From G963422445 sp963422445 (GTDB lineage: Bacteria > Pseudomonadota > Alphaproteobacteria > Thalassobaculales > Thalassobaculaceae), in contig OY729512.2 in assembly GCA_963422445.2 (NCBI GenBank), positions 3,596,001-3,660,000 on the forward strand: a DNA stretch of 64,000 nt, read 5' to 3'. Of the stretch, positions 7,938 through 22,486 are shown piece by piece; within the stretch, counting starts at the first letter, position 1; every line of letters starts with the position of its first letter. The notes below the pieces were generated by a model that was given only the letters and a program-made list of their open reading frames with translations, ran no database searches and was not told the DNA's origin. Both the position numbers and the translations under genes were made by a program.

Positions 7938-9656
7938 CTACGCTGCCAGCGGTCCTTTGATAATGGTCCCCGGAACCGCGCCGGTACTGTCGCCGTGTTC
8001 CAGGGTGACAGCGCCGTTGACGATGGTTGCATCAATGCCTTTCGCTTTTTGCACCAGACGCCGGGCGCCGCCAGGCAGATCATGCTCGACCGTCGGCAGG
8101 CTCGGTTTGATTGTGGCCTCGTCGAAGACCACGATGTCGGCGGCCATACCGGTGCGCAACAGACCGCGATCGGTGATGTTCCAGGCTGAAGCATTCTCGA
8201 AAGTGAGCATGCGGACGGCTTCTTCAAGGGTGAATGCCTGTTTTTGTCGGACCCAGTAGCTCAGAAGATGAGTCTGTAGCGAGGATCCCATTTCCTGACA
8301 GACGTGCGCACCCGAATCCGAGAAGGTCGCAAGTGTCCGGGGATGTTTGAGCATGCCGAGCACATCCTCCGGCTTGTCGTTCACCAGAGGTTGCACGAAG
8401 ACTAGATCTTCATCGTCGAGAATGAGATCGATCATAACCTCGACCGGATTGCGTGACCGCTGCCTGGCAAGGTCGTCGACGCTCGGGTCGTCCCAATTGA
8501 CATCAAACATGGGAAACAGATTGGCGTAGTCGGGTTTGCGGGGATCGGTGGTTGCGGTCCCGCCACCCTGAAACTCCGTGCCTTTGGGTTTCATGGAGGC
8601 TTCTTCTGCGATCAGGCGCGCGCGCATTTCGGGATCACGGAAACTGGATTTCTGGTCTTTGATCGACAACTGGCGCACGTCTTTCCAAGTTGGCAGAACG
8701 TCGAAAGGCAGGTAGGATTTCAGCGAAAACAGGGCGTTGATTGAACGTGTTGTCATCTGCCCGAACACCCGCCCGCCGGCGGCCGAAATTTCGTCCATCC
8801 AGTCAAGCTGGTATTGCCAGTGGTTCGGGTTCTCGCCTTGCGCTGTCGAAAGCGTGCCGAACATTACCGGCCGCCGGCTGTCCAGCGTGATCGTCCGCAA
8901 CTCGTCCATGAATCTGCGTTGTGCAACGCCGCCCGAAATGTCGGGGCCGATCTGAAAGATCCCGGCATTGAGTCTGGCCATGGCATCGACCAGATGGGCG
9001 ATTTCACGCCAGTCGGCGACCCGGCTTGCCACAGGTCCGCCATCAGGCCTGATGTGGGTTGTTGCGCGTGATGTTGATAACCCCATCGCGCCGGCCCGCA
9101 GCGCGTCTTCGACCAGTCGGGCCATCGTCTGCAGATCGTCATCATTCGCGGTCTGATCGAGCGCGCGCTCGCCCATGGCATACATGCGCAATGCCGAATG
9201 ACCAATATATGACGCGTAGTTGATCGCCTTGGGCAGCGCATCGACTGTCGCGAGATATTCTGGAAAGGTTTCCCAGTTCCAATCGATCCCGGCGACCATC
9301 GCCTCTTTCGGAATATCCTCCACAGCTTCGAGACACTCGGCGAACCAGTCCCGAGCCTCCGGTTTGCATGGCGCAAGCGCAAAGCCGCAATTACCCATGA
9401 TGACGCTGGTCACGCCGTGCCAGCAGGAGCAACTTCCGAGAGGGTCCCAGGCAACCTGGGCGTCCATATGGGTATGTCCGTCGATAAAGCCGGGCGCGAC
9501 AACCTTCCCGTCCGCGTCGATCCTGCATTCGGATGGCGCGCGGATCCGCCCAATTTCAGTGATACGGCCGTCCTTGATGCCAATATCGGCACGATATCGC
9601 GCCATGCCGGATCCGTCGACCACGGTGCCGTCTGCAATGACCAGATCAAAAGCCAT
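7938..9656 (-). CDS. N-acyl-D-amino-acid deacylase/D-aminoacylase family amidohydrolase
   Basis: A 572-residue zinc amidohydrolase of the D-aminoacylase group, which hydrolyses N-acyl-D-amino acids or related amides. It has the N-terminal beta-sandwich start (FDLVIADGTVVDGSG), the metal-binding GFIDGHTHMD, then TSVIMGNCGFALAPC with the cysteine typical of D-aminoacylases, and a late catalytic-aspartate segment TFSDSGAHVCQEMGSS. The C-terminal half returns to the small beta domain (GMAADIVVFDEATI). An AGGAG element ends six bases before ATG 9656. The length fits the longer alphaproteobacterial members (about 560-580). It points toward the GMC oxidoreductase and shares no operon with it. Confidence 0.9.
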   Translation of the reverse strand: MAFDLVIADGTVVDGSGMARYRADIGIKDGRITEIGRIRAPSECRIDADGKVVAPGFIDGHTHMDAQVAWDPLGSCSCWHGVTSVIMGNCGFALAPCKPEARDWFAECLEAVEDIPKEAMVAGIDWNWETFPEYLATVDALPKAINYASYIGHSALRMYAMGERALDQTANDDDLQTMARLVEDALRAGAMGLSTSRATTHIRPDGGPVASRVADWREIAHLVDAMARLNAGIFQIGPDISGGVAQRRFMDELRTITLDSRRPVMFGTLSTAQGENPNHWQYQLDWMDEISAAGGRVFGQMTTRSINALFSLKSYLPFDVLPTWKDVRQLSIKDQKSSFRDPEMRARLIAEEASMKPKGTEFQGGGTATTDPRKPDYANLFPMFDVNWDDPSVDDLARQRSRNPVEVMIDLILDDEDLVFVQPLVNDKPEDVLGMLKHPRTLATFSDSGAHVCQEMGSSLQTHLLSYWVRQKQAFTLEEAVRMLTFENASAWNITDRGLLRTGMAADIVVFDEATIKPSLPTVEHDLPGGARRLVQKAKGIDATIVNGAVTLEHGDSTGAVPGTIIKGPLAA

Positions 9657-9880
9657 GACGCACTCCTTGTTCAGCGATTTGCCGCGACGCCATAATACGG
9701 ATCGTCTCCGGCTTCAAAATCCCGCCATCCGGTGAGTGTTACAGGATGGACTTGAATTGGAAAGCGGGCAATCCAACCGTCTTGCAATGGGATATCCGGC
9801 TTGCGGACTGGCCGCAGTTTTCATCGTGACCTGAAACGCGTCAGTCTTGCCCGGCGGTAAACAAACGGAAAGAAATTATC

Positions 9881-10581
9881 ATGCGACTGAGGCAGATCTG
9901 TTTCGTTGCATCCGAGATGAAAGCGTGTCGCAACGGGCCTTGAAACCGCTGTGGTGCCGATTGGCGGCAATTTTCTGGAAGTTGTCGCGCCGACTCAGCC
10001 CGATACATCGGCTGGACGATATATCGCGCGCCGCGATGGCGACGGCGGATACGTGGTTATATTGCAAACTGATGTGCCTTGAGCGAGCGAGCGCGGATAA
10101 TCGGGCTGGGTGTTCGGGCAGTCTGGGAATCCGATCATCCGACCTACACGATGACACATTTCCACCCACGTGATGTCAGCGGTCCTCTCGATTGATTCGA
10201 CTGATGTAGGCGCCACTATATGCTCGAATAGTCCTCCTGGTTGCCGGCAGGTCCAGACTGGCAGTCGAATATCCGCTCTGACTTGACGCAAGCCCTTGTC
10301 GGCGCCGAGATCCAGGTCGAAGATCTTTACGGTATGACAGCGCGCTGGTCGGATGTGCTCGATTTACCGTTGCATCGAACCGAAAATGGCGATCTGGCCA
10401 TCGCCCTGGAACAAGCACAGCTCCGCTTTGTCGGGCCGTTGACGGGCGTGGCGACGGATTGGGCAGTATCTACATCCGGATCAGTGCCGCAGCAGATGTC
10501 CGTGAGCGGGCGACGGCGCGTGGACGTTTGACAGAAACGGGTAAGATCGTGTTGTCGGGCTGCAGTGTAAATCTGGTTTGA
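9881..10581 (+). pseudogene. VOC/glyoxalase-like protein, multiply broken
   Basis: Fragments of a vicinal-oxygen-chelate protein occur in order but in different frames. The start is MRLRQICFVASE at 9881, running into a stop. The central part reads VVPIGGNFLEVVAPTQPDTS, AGRYIARRDGDGGYVVILQ. Next is DLTQALVGAEIQVEDLYGMT with LHRTENGDLAIALEQAQLRF. The end is GRGDGLGSIYIRISAAAD up to TGA 10579-10581. At least three frame changes and a missing stretch after residue 18 are needed to join them. The pieces resemble glyoxalase-like-domain proteins that keep the FLEVVAPTQ and VEDPYGMA.RW motifs. It lies just upstream of the tandem IS5-type elements and was probably lost gradually. Confidence 0.7.
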
Positions 10582-10680
10582 GAAATCTTCTCCGCACGAC
10601 AAGCTGAAAGCCACGCACCCGCCGTCCTGATTCGCCAAGAACTGCTCTTTCTGACCGCCCATGATTGAACAATCTCCTAG

Positions 10681-11525
10681 ATAGTGTCGTCACGAAATAC
10701 CAGCCCAGAGCACCAGACACCGAATCTGCACCGCGGCAAGGAACGATGCGGCATTCCTGGCGTATCGCGTGGCAATCCCACGCCAGCGCTTGAGCCACAG
10801 AAAGGCGTTCTCCACCCAATGCCGGTGCCGGTAGAGAGGGACATCATACGCTCCGGGGTGCTTGCGGTTGCGCTTCGGCGGAACCACCGCAATGACTCCA
10901 TGCTCCTCACAATAAGACAGGATGGCAGTCGTGTCATAGGCCTTGTCCGCCAACAAGGACTCGGCATCTATCCCTTCAATCAGCTCGACCGCTTGACTGC
11001 AGTCTGCTGCCGTCCCCTCGGTCACCAACACTCGCACCGGCATCCCATGCGCGTCCACAGCCAGATGCAGCTTCGTGTTCAGCCCCCTTTTGTGCGACCC
11101 ATCGCCTGATTGCCACCGATCGCACCGCTCGCATGGGGATGGACCTTGAGATGACTGGCGTCAATCATCAGCCACTCATCGTCCGGCTCATCCACCAGAG
11201 GCTCCAGCAACGCCCCCCAGAGCCCCTTGTCCCGCCAGCGACAGAACCGACGATGGGTATTTTTCCAGTCTCCATAGTCTGGCGGCACATCACGCCAGGG
11301 AGCGCCGGTACGCAGAATCCAGAAGATCGCATTAATGAACCGTCGATTATCCTGCGCCACCCCACCCCAACGTCCCGCTCGGCCAGGCAGATGAGGCTCC
11401 AACAACAGCCAGACCCTGTCCGACATGTCGTGACGCCGATGAGCCAATCCCATGTGTCGCCTCCAAGAACCATCGAGTGAGTTCGACAGATTAGGACAGA
11501 TGAACATCACTCATGACGACACTAT
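10681..11525 (-). mobile_element. IS5-type element 1 of a tandem pair
   Basis: This 845-bp element is bounded by ATAGTGTCGTCA inverted ends (10681 and, inverted, ending at 11525). The target CTAG lies at 10677-10680 and 11526-11529. The second CTAG is shared with element 2, giving the order CTAG-IS-CTAG-IS-CTAG. The transposase is on the minus strand in two overlapping frames, as in the IS427-like subgroup of IS5. The two elements are nearly identical, with scattered point differences. Confidence 0.88.
10690..11453 (-). CDS. IS5-family transposase with probable programmed frameshift (element 1)
   Basis: Two frames make one transposase. The upstream frame starts at ATG 11453 (MGLAHRRHDMSDRVWLLLEP) and runs through FINAIFWILRTGAPWRDVPP and HRRFCRWRDKGLW to MGRTKGG and a stop at 11079. 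The downstream frame continues from LNTKLHLAVDAHGMPVRVLV through LADKAYDTTAIL to WVENAFLWLKRWRGIATRYA, ending at 10690. They meet at an A4G5 stretch (ACAAAAGGGGGC on the coding strand). Such A/G runs are the known frameshift sites in this subgroup, so I read this as one functional two-frame gene rather than damage. DDE residues fall in MIDASHLKVH, ADKAYD and the VENAF region. Confidence 0.8.
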
Positions 11526-11529
11526 CTAG

Positions 11530-12373
11530 ATAGTGTCGTCACGAAATACCAGCCCAGAGCGCCAGACACCGAATCTGCACCGCGGCGAGGAACGATGCGG
11601 CATTCTTGGCGTATCGCGTGGTAATCCCACGCCAGCGCTTGAGCCACAGAAACGCGTTCTCCACCCAATGCCGGTGCCGGTAGAGATGGACATCATACGC
11701 TCTGGGGTGCTTGCGGTTGCGCTTCGGCGGAACCACTGGAATAACTTCATGCTCCTCACAACAAGACAGGATGGCAGTCGTGTCATAGGCCTTGTCCGCC
11801 AACAAGGACTGGGCATCTATCCCTTCAATCAGCTCGACCGCTTGACTGCAATCTGCTGCCGTCCCCTCGGTCACCAACACCCGCACCGGCATCCCATGCG
11901 CGTCCACAGCCCGGTGCAGCGTCGTGTTCAGCCCCCTTTTGTGCGACCCATCGCCTGATGGCCACCGACCGCACCGCTCGCATGGGGATGGACCTTGAGA
12001 TGACTGGCGTCAATCATCAGCCACTCATCGTCCGGCTCATCCACCAGAGGCTCCAGCAACGCCCCCCAGAGCCCCTTGTCCCGCCAGCGACAGAACCGAC
12101 GATGGGTATTTTTCCAGTCTCCATAGTCCGGCGGCACATCACGCCAGGGAGCGCCGGTGCGCAGAATCCAGAAGACCGCATTAATGAACCGTCGATTATC
12201 CTGTGCCACCCCACCCTAACTTCCCGCTCGACCAGGCAGATGAGGCTCCAGCAACAGCCAGACCCTGTCCGAAATGTCGTGACGCCGATGAGCCATTCCC
12301 ATGAGTCGCCTCCAAGAACCATCGAGTGAGTTCGACAGATAGTACAGATAAACATCACTCATGACGACACTAT
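11530..12373 (-). mobile_element. IS5-type element 2 of a tandem pair
   Basis: An 844-bp near-identical neighbour of element 1 with the same ATAGTGTCGTCA ends and CTAG on both sides (11526-11529 and 12374-12377). The shared central CTAG suggests that the second copy inserted exactly at the duplicated target of the first, or that the pair arose through a tandem intermediate. Which copy came first cannot be decided from sequence alone. Confidence 0.88.
11539..12302 (-). pseudogene. IS5-family transposase, nonsense mutant (element 2)
   Basis: This has the same two-frame organisation as element 1 (start ATG 12302; downstream frame ends at 11539). The codon that is TGG (Trp, in GRAGRWGGVAQ) in element 1 is TAG here, on the minus strand at 12218-12216. 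The first frame therefore stops about 28 codons in. An internal restart at MAQDNRRFIN (12209) is possible but would lack the N-terminal DNA-binding region. Otherwise the protein is conserved, including MIDASHLKVH and LADKAYDTTA. The copy is probably inactive but could be mobilised in trans by element 1. Confidence 0.8.
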
Positions 12374-12586
12374 CTAGTCATGATATGGATGAGATGTTGG
12401 TTATATCACCCCGAGCAAACGGGCTTTTCTATCTTTTTTGGCAAGAATTCATGTCGCTAAACTCTTGTCCTGGACTCGCTGTTAACAGCGTGGGATCATT
12501 GTGGGTCCGGTCCGGGGAGGCTTGCGCCTTAGGGCGTTCGATAGCACTATCCAAATGATCAACAAACGGCATGGAGCGAACAAGTG

Positions 12587-12835
12587 ATGGGGATCTACAC
12601 CGAATGCGCAAGCTGCGGCAACTAAGAGAAAGGTGCGACGATCTACCAGTGCAAGAATTGCGGCCGCATCGGTTGCTCCGACTGTGCGAATCCGGAGACG
12701 TCGCCAGGGAACTGGGAAATCGGAATTTGCTTCTGCGACGGCGACAAGCAGGATTTCGGGGGGACGATTGTTCGTCGTCAAGGGGCATATCGAGTAGTAG
12801 AGCGAGACAGAAGGACACCCCTGATTCCCGAATAA
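12587..12835 (+). pseudogene. Small cysteine-rich zinc-ribbon protein with internal stop
   Basis: A frame from ATG 12587 to TAA 12833-12835 encodes 82 codons and contains one internal TAA at codon 13 (12623-12625). It reads MGIYTECASCGN, stop, EKGATIYQCKNCGRIGCSDC, and goes on through WEIGICFCDGDKQDFGGTIV to RRTPLIPE. The pattern CxxC, CxxC, CxxC indicates a small metal-binding ribbon. No family was recognised. A weak GGAGCG lies upstream (12572-12577). A single point change (for example TAC or CAA to TAA) would explain the break. The cysteine pattern spans the stop, which argues for recent loss. It sits between the tandem IS pair and an IS1380-type remnant. Confidence 0.45.
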
Positions 12836-12923
12836 GGATGGGGCTGAATTCACGAAAGTACGCACGCTGCGGGCGGGATTGGCAATATTGCCAGTGAACA
12901 TTCCATCACATCGCAAGTGTGCG

Positions 12924-13259
12924 ATGAGCACGGTATTTCCCTGCCCGCCGAAACTCGAGATGGACTTTACCGACTACCGACGCGCAGCTCACCGACTTCG
13001 GGGCTGATCGGTGCTGGGCCGGATAGCGGATCGGCTTGGCCTTTCCCGACTCTGTCGGCGGTGTCGGTCAAGCAGCGAGAGCGACGCGGAAACGCTGTGG
13101 AGCCTGATCGCCTCGCTGGCGGCGGGAAAGGGGCGCTGTCGGATCTGGACGCATTGCGTGAGGACTGGGTTGGACAACGATTGCCAAGGCTGCGCCATGT
13201 GGCCTTGGGCCGACGTCTTGTCGAGTATCCGGCACGCATCGACAAGGTTCAAGTCGGCA
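12924..13259 (+). pseudogene. IS1380-type transposase N-terminal remnant, frameshifted
   Basis: Three consecutive pieces in shifting frames match the start of IS1380-family transposases. They are MSTVFPCPPKLEMDFTDYRR with AAHRLRG (from ATG 12924), then LGRIADRLGLSRLCRR with SESDAETLWSLIASLAAGKG, then ALSDLDALREDWVGQRLPRL with VALGRRLVEYPARIDKVQV. Family members keep the order SDAETLWSL..LA.GKG.LSDLDALR.D.VG..L.GLR.V.SGRR. The catalytic two thirds is missing. The remnant stops where the opposite-strand DUF4338 remnant begins (about 13259-13260), so the junction is a truncation site for both. Confidence 0.65.
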
Positions 13260-13515
13260 TGGGAAACGAACCGGGTCCACGAAGGTCTCCAGCAGAAACA
13301 GTGGGTGGCCGAAGCGAGCCGGCCAGTCACTCACCAGGCGGCGCGTGCACAGCGAGCGCGCTCGCGAGCCGAGATTACGCTCATCCCAGGGAAGATCAGG
13401 ATGTGCGAGTTGTTGGTGACAAGATGCAGACGGTCGAGCTGGACGCCGTAGTCCAAGCCGATCCAGCGGCCATGCGCCCCGCATTTCAGCGCCGACGCCG
13501 AGAACACCACGAGCG

Positions 13516-14598
13516 CTAGTGGATTGATTCCAAAGTTTGAAACCCTCTTTTTCTTGCGGCGATGATGGTATCGGGATCGGCGGTCCAGACGAAGGGCTTG
13601 GCTTCTGTTGTGTTGTGTTCGTCGATGACGCGGCGGATGGCATCCTGGAGTTCGCGTACGGAGAGGAAGACGCCGTCTTTGAGACGGCGTCGTGTCAGCT
13701 TGGCGAAGACGCCTTCGACCGCGTTCAGCCACGCGCTTGAGGTGGGGTGACGTGGAAGGTCGAGCGCGGATGGCGTGCGAGCCAGACCCGGACTTCCTTG
13801 TGCTTGTGAGTGGCGTCGTTGTCGAGGATGGCATGGACCGGGACGCCAGCGGATATCGTGCGCGCGATGCGGTTGAGGAATCTCGGGAACTCCTGGTGGC
13901 GATGCCGACTGGCGTGCTGGCCGATGACCGTGCCGTCGAGCACGGTCAGGGCGGCAAACAGCATCGTCGTGCCGTTGCGCTTGTAATCATGCGTCATGGT
14001 AGCGCCGCGGTCTTTCTTCAGCGGCAGGCCGGGCTGTGTGCGGTCAAGTGCCTGACTGTGCGACCTGTCATCGATCGACAGCACGACCGCGTGAGCCGGC
14101 GGCGCAACGGAGAGGCCCACGATGTCGGTCAGCGTCTCGACGAAGGCGGGATCGTTCGAAAGCGTGAACGGCCGCCAGCGGTGCGGCATCAGGCCATGCG
14201 CCTTCCAGACCGCCCAGACCCTCGAAGCGGCAACCTCGACAGCCTTCGCCATCGCCCGCAGCGTCCAGTGGGTCGCCGCGTGAGGCGGGTGAGGTGTGGG
14301 TCAACTCTACGATCTTCGCCACCGGCTCAGGAGCCAGAGGCGCCTTGCCCGGCGGACGCGTCTTGTCCCGCAGAAGTCCGTCCACACCTTCGTCCATAGA
14401 AGCGGTCCTGCCAGCGCCAGACACTGTTCTTCGCCTTGCCGGTCTCTCTCATGATGGCCATCGTGCCGAGCCCGTCGTCGCTCAGAAGAACGATGCGCGC
14501 CCGTCAGACGTGCTTCTGCGGGCTCTTCGGGTCCGGGACAACCGTTTCAAGGCGACGCCGGTCGTCTGAGTGAGCGTGAATGAAACACCAGGGCGCAT
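13516..14598 (-). pseudogene. IS630-family transposase, frameshifted
   Basis: Pieces of one IS630 transposase appear in order on the minus strand: MRPGVSFTLTQTTGVALKRL from ATG 14598; MDEGVDGLLRDKTRPPGKAP with EPVAKIVELTHTSPA; MAKAVEVAASRVWAVWKAHG, LMPHRWRPFTLSNDPAFVE; DRTQPGLPLKKDRGATMTHD; VPVHAILDNDATHKHKEVRV; and finally, in another frame, FAKLTRRRLKDGVF to RGFQTLESIH with TAG at 13516-13518. The usual SVDEKSQ motif reads SIDDRSH and the DNYATHK motif reads DNDATHK, so catalytic surroundings are altered as well as the frame. It is inactive. Confidence 0.75.
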
Positions 14599-14645
14599 CT
14601 TGCAGACCTCCATGATCGACAAATCAGAAGAACATAATAACGGAT

Positions 14646-15689
14646 ACCGCTTATGCACATGGTTCCGGTCGCGAGAGTTTGCCACCAGATGTTGAGGTTG
14701 AGGTTAGAGCGGGTGGAATGCTCCCAATACATTCCTGCCGACGGAGCCCCCACATGAAACAGGTCCCCGACAGCCTCCTCGCCGTCCAGCACATGGTCCC
14801 GGACGATGACGCCTGCGCGCCGCCTGGCTGATCGAAATGCGCTGGCCGGACGGCTTCGTCTGTCCCAGGTGCGGCCATGAAAAGGGATGGGCGCTGCGCA
14901 GAAAAGCACACACCTTCGCTTGCACCGGCTGCCGCCGGCAGACCTCGGTGATGGCCGGGACGATCCTGCACGCCAGCAAGCTGCCGCTCACCGTCTGGTT
15001 CTGGGCCGCCGACCTGATGGCGACCCACTCCAACGGCATCTCTGCCCTGCAGCTCCAGAAACAGCTCGCTATCGGCTCTTGCCGCAACGCCTGGCTGCTC
15101 GCCCACAAGCTGCGCGCCAGCATGGTCGAGCCCGAGCGCAACCCGTTGTCGGGCCTGGTGGACATCGACGAGGCCAGCCGTCCATTCCGGACCAAAGACG
15201 ATCCTCCCACCGGAGGGCAAGGACGCAGCCACGACGGCAAGATGCTCATCGTCGGTGCCATCGAACTCGGGGACGGAAACATCCCGGGCCGCCTGAGGTT
15301 GGCCGAAATCTCCTCCTACGGCGCCGCCGACCTCGGACACTTCATCGAACCGCCGCCGATCCCGACGCCATCGCGAAAACCGACGGCTGGTCCGGCGACG
15401 CTGCGGTCCCCGCCGATCGCCACAATGTCCATGGCGTCGGGAAGACTGCCGCTCACCTCGTCCTGCCGTGGATCCACCAAGTTTTCTCCAACCTCAAAGG
15501 ATGGGCGCGAGGCGTCTACCACGGGCTGCGCCGCAAGCATCTGCAGGCCGATCTCGATGAGGTCGTCTTTCGCTTCAACCGCCGCAAAACCCGCCACGAT
15601 GCTTTCCGCTCGCTCTTCCGCCTCGCCACCAATGCACAACCCCTTACCTACAGCATGTTGATCGAACCGGAACCATCTGCATAAGCGGT
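14646..15689 (+). mobile_element. IS1595-type element with 8-bp target duplication
   Basis: This 1044-bp element has inverted ends ACCGCTTATGCACATGGTTC (left) and ACCGCTTATGCAGATGGTTC (right, read inward). It is flanked by a perfect 8-bp duplication TAACGGAT (14638-14645 and 15690-15697), as expected for IS1595. It landed in the non-coding segment of the IS630-type element between that element's transposase start and its right end. Its ends match the 120-bp MITE at 5110-5229. Confidence 0.92.
14754..15684 (+). pseudogene. IS1595-family transposase, frameshifted
   Basis: It starts MKQVPDSLLAVQHMVPDDDA at ATG 14754, then shifts frame near 14820 into AWLIEMRWPDGFVCPRCGHE. It continues with the zinc-ribbon cysteines (CPRCG, CTGC), LPLTVWFWAADLMATHSNGI, and ISXO2-type core LVDIDEASRPFRTKDDPPTG with DGKMLIVGAIELGDG. 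A second shift near 15345 leads to LPWIHQVFSNLKGWARGVYH, RRKHLQADLDEVVFRFNRRK and LFRLATNAQPLTY, ending at TAA 15684. At least two indels are needed, so this copy cannot move itself. Confidence 0.82.
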
Positions 15690-16076
15690 TAACGGATATA
15701 CTTGTAACGATCTATCCACTAGCCATCGGCCGCGATGGTGAGCCACATAGCGCACGGTCTCACCCATCCTCGGCACTGCGCCGAGGTGGTGGTGCGCCTG
15801 CATCAAGTCTCGGAAGCGGACCTTATCCTCCGCCGCCACAATGTTGACGGGTTCGTCCGGGGTGGACCGTGGCGAATCAGTCGGCGATGTCAAACAAGTT
15901 CGCGCTTATGGGAATTAGCCCTCCGCATCCCTATAAATCGTGCGCAGGCGAGAGCAGCCCAGCCAATGTCGCGGCGACGACCTCTGGACGATCCGGCGAA
16001 AGAAACAACGGATTCAAGGTCACGTCGGAGTCAGAGGGAAGTCTCTGAACACTCGGCCTTTCGACAAACCTTGCCG

Positions 16077-17519
<1,443 letters not shown>

Positions 17520-17520
17520 G

Positions 17521-22170
<4,650 letters not shown>

Positions 22171-22273
22171 TTCATTCCCGTGTCGTTTGCGGAGACGCTT
22201 TCGCGACGTGACCGGGTTTTACCAGCCAAAGTCAACGTGTCATGGTTCGCGACCCCCCACTCATTAAGAGTTC

Positions 22274-22297
22274 ATGTGCTCGCCCAGTCGAGCACAT
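22274..22297. promoter_or_regulatory. Perfect 9-bp inverted repeat upstream of gltB
   Basis: ATGTGCTCG (22274-22282) and CGAGCACAT (22289-22297) are perfect inverted repeats separated by six bases, about 104 bp before the gltB start. Neither strand has a T-run after it, so it does not look like an intrinsic terminator. Position and symmetry suggest a regulator site, but no known consensus was matched. The rest of 22171-22486 holds no gene. Confidence 0.35.
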
Positions 22298-22486
22298 TCT
22301 AATGGTTGGACAGCCACGTTGCAAATCGGACATCGCAGATCAGACATCAAGCTCAACGTTCATATTACATGCAGGCCGGCCGGTTTGACAAGAGGCTTGC
22401 GGTGACAGGGCGCGATCATGACGGTCGTGACATCATCGACAACACCCTGCCGGTTCTGGCGGTCAGCAGGCCGTTTGATTTTCGTG

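Larger units (their letters stand above)
13519..15719 (-). mobile_element. IS630-type element carrying a nested IS1595-type element
   Basis: The ends read GTGGATTGATTCC (left, 13519) and, inward from the right, GTGGATAGATCG (15719). Both are bordered by TA (13517-13518 and 15720-15721), the duplication made by IS630/mariner-type transposition. Subtracting the nested 1044-bp IS1595-type element and its 8-bp duplication leaves 1149 bp, a normal IS630 length. The element lies in the DUF4338 gene, and its removal restores that frame. Confidence 0.82.
13260..15893 (-). pseudogene. DUF4338 (DruA-like) gene split by an IS630-type insertion
   Basis: The N-terminal piece lies at 15893-15722: DKVRFRDLMQAHHHLGAVPR, GETVRYVAHHRGRW. 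The C-terminal piece lies at 13518-13260: LVVFSASALKCGAHGRWIGL, LHLVTNNSHILIFPGM, then after a frameshift WDERNLGSRARSLCTRRLV and FGHPLFLLETFVDPVRF. These follow the DUF4338 order seen in the intact gene at 28695 (PRFLILPWIEIPNLGSHIL, TPVLIETFVETPRYTS). Removing 13519-15721, that is the IS630-type element plus one TA, joins the pieces in frame as RGRWLALVVFSASA, proving that they were one gene. The first 100 or so residues and the C-terminus are also missing. DUF4338 is the DruA family of Druantia defence, also found as a transposon passenger. Confidence 0.75.

Noticed and set aside
10681..12373. Composite transposon made by the two IS5-type elements
   Set aside because: They abut directly with only CTAG between them and carry no cargo.
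12378..12586. Intrinsic terminator at CCCG...CGGGCTTTT
   Set aside because: Only a 4-bp stem and no clear gene upstream for it to end.
13068..13643. Further DUF4338 C-terminus read on the minus strand below 13260
   Set aside because: The apparent match (GYSTRRRPKATWRSL) is antisense to a clear IS1380-type remnant on the plus strand.
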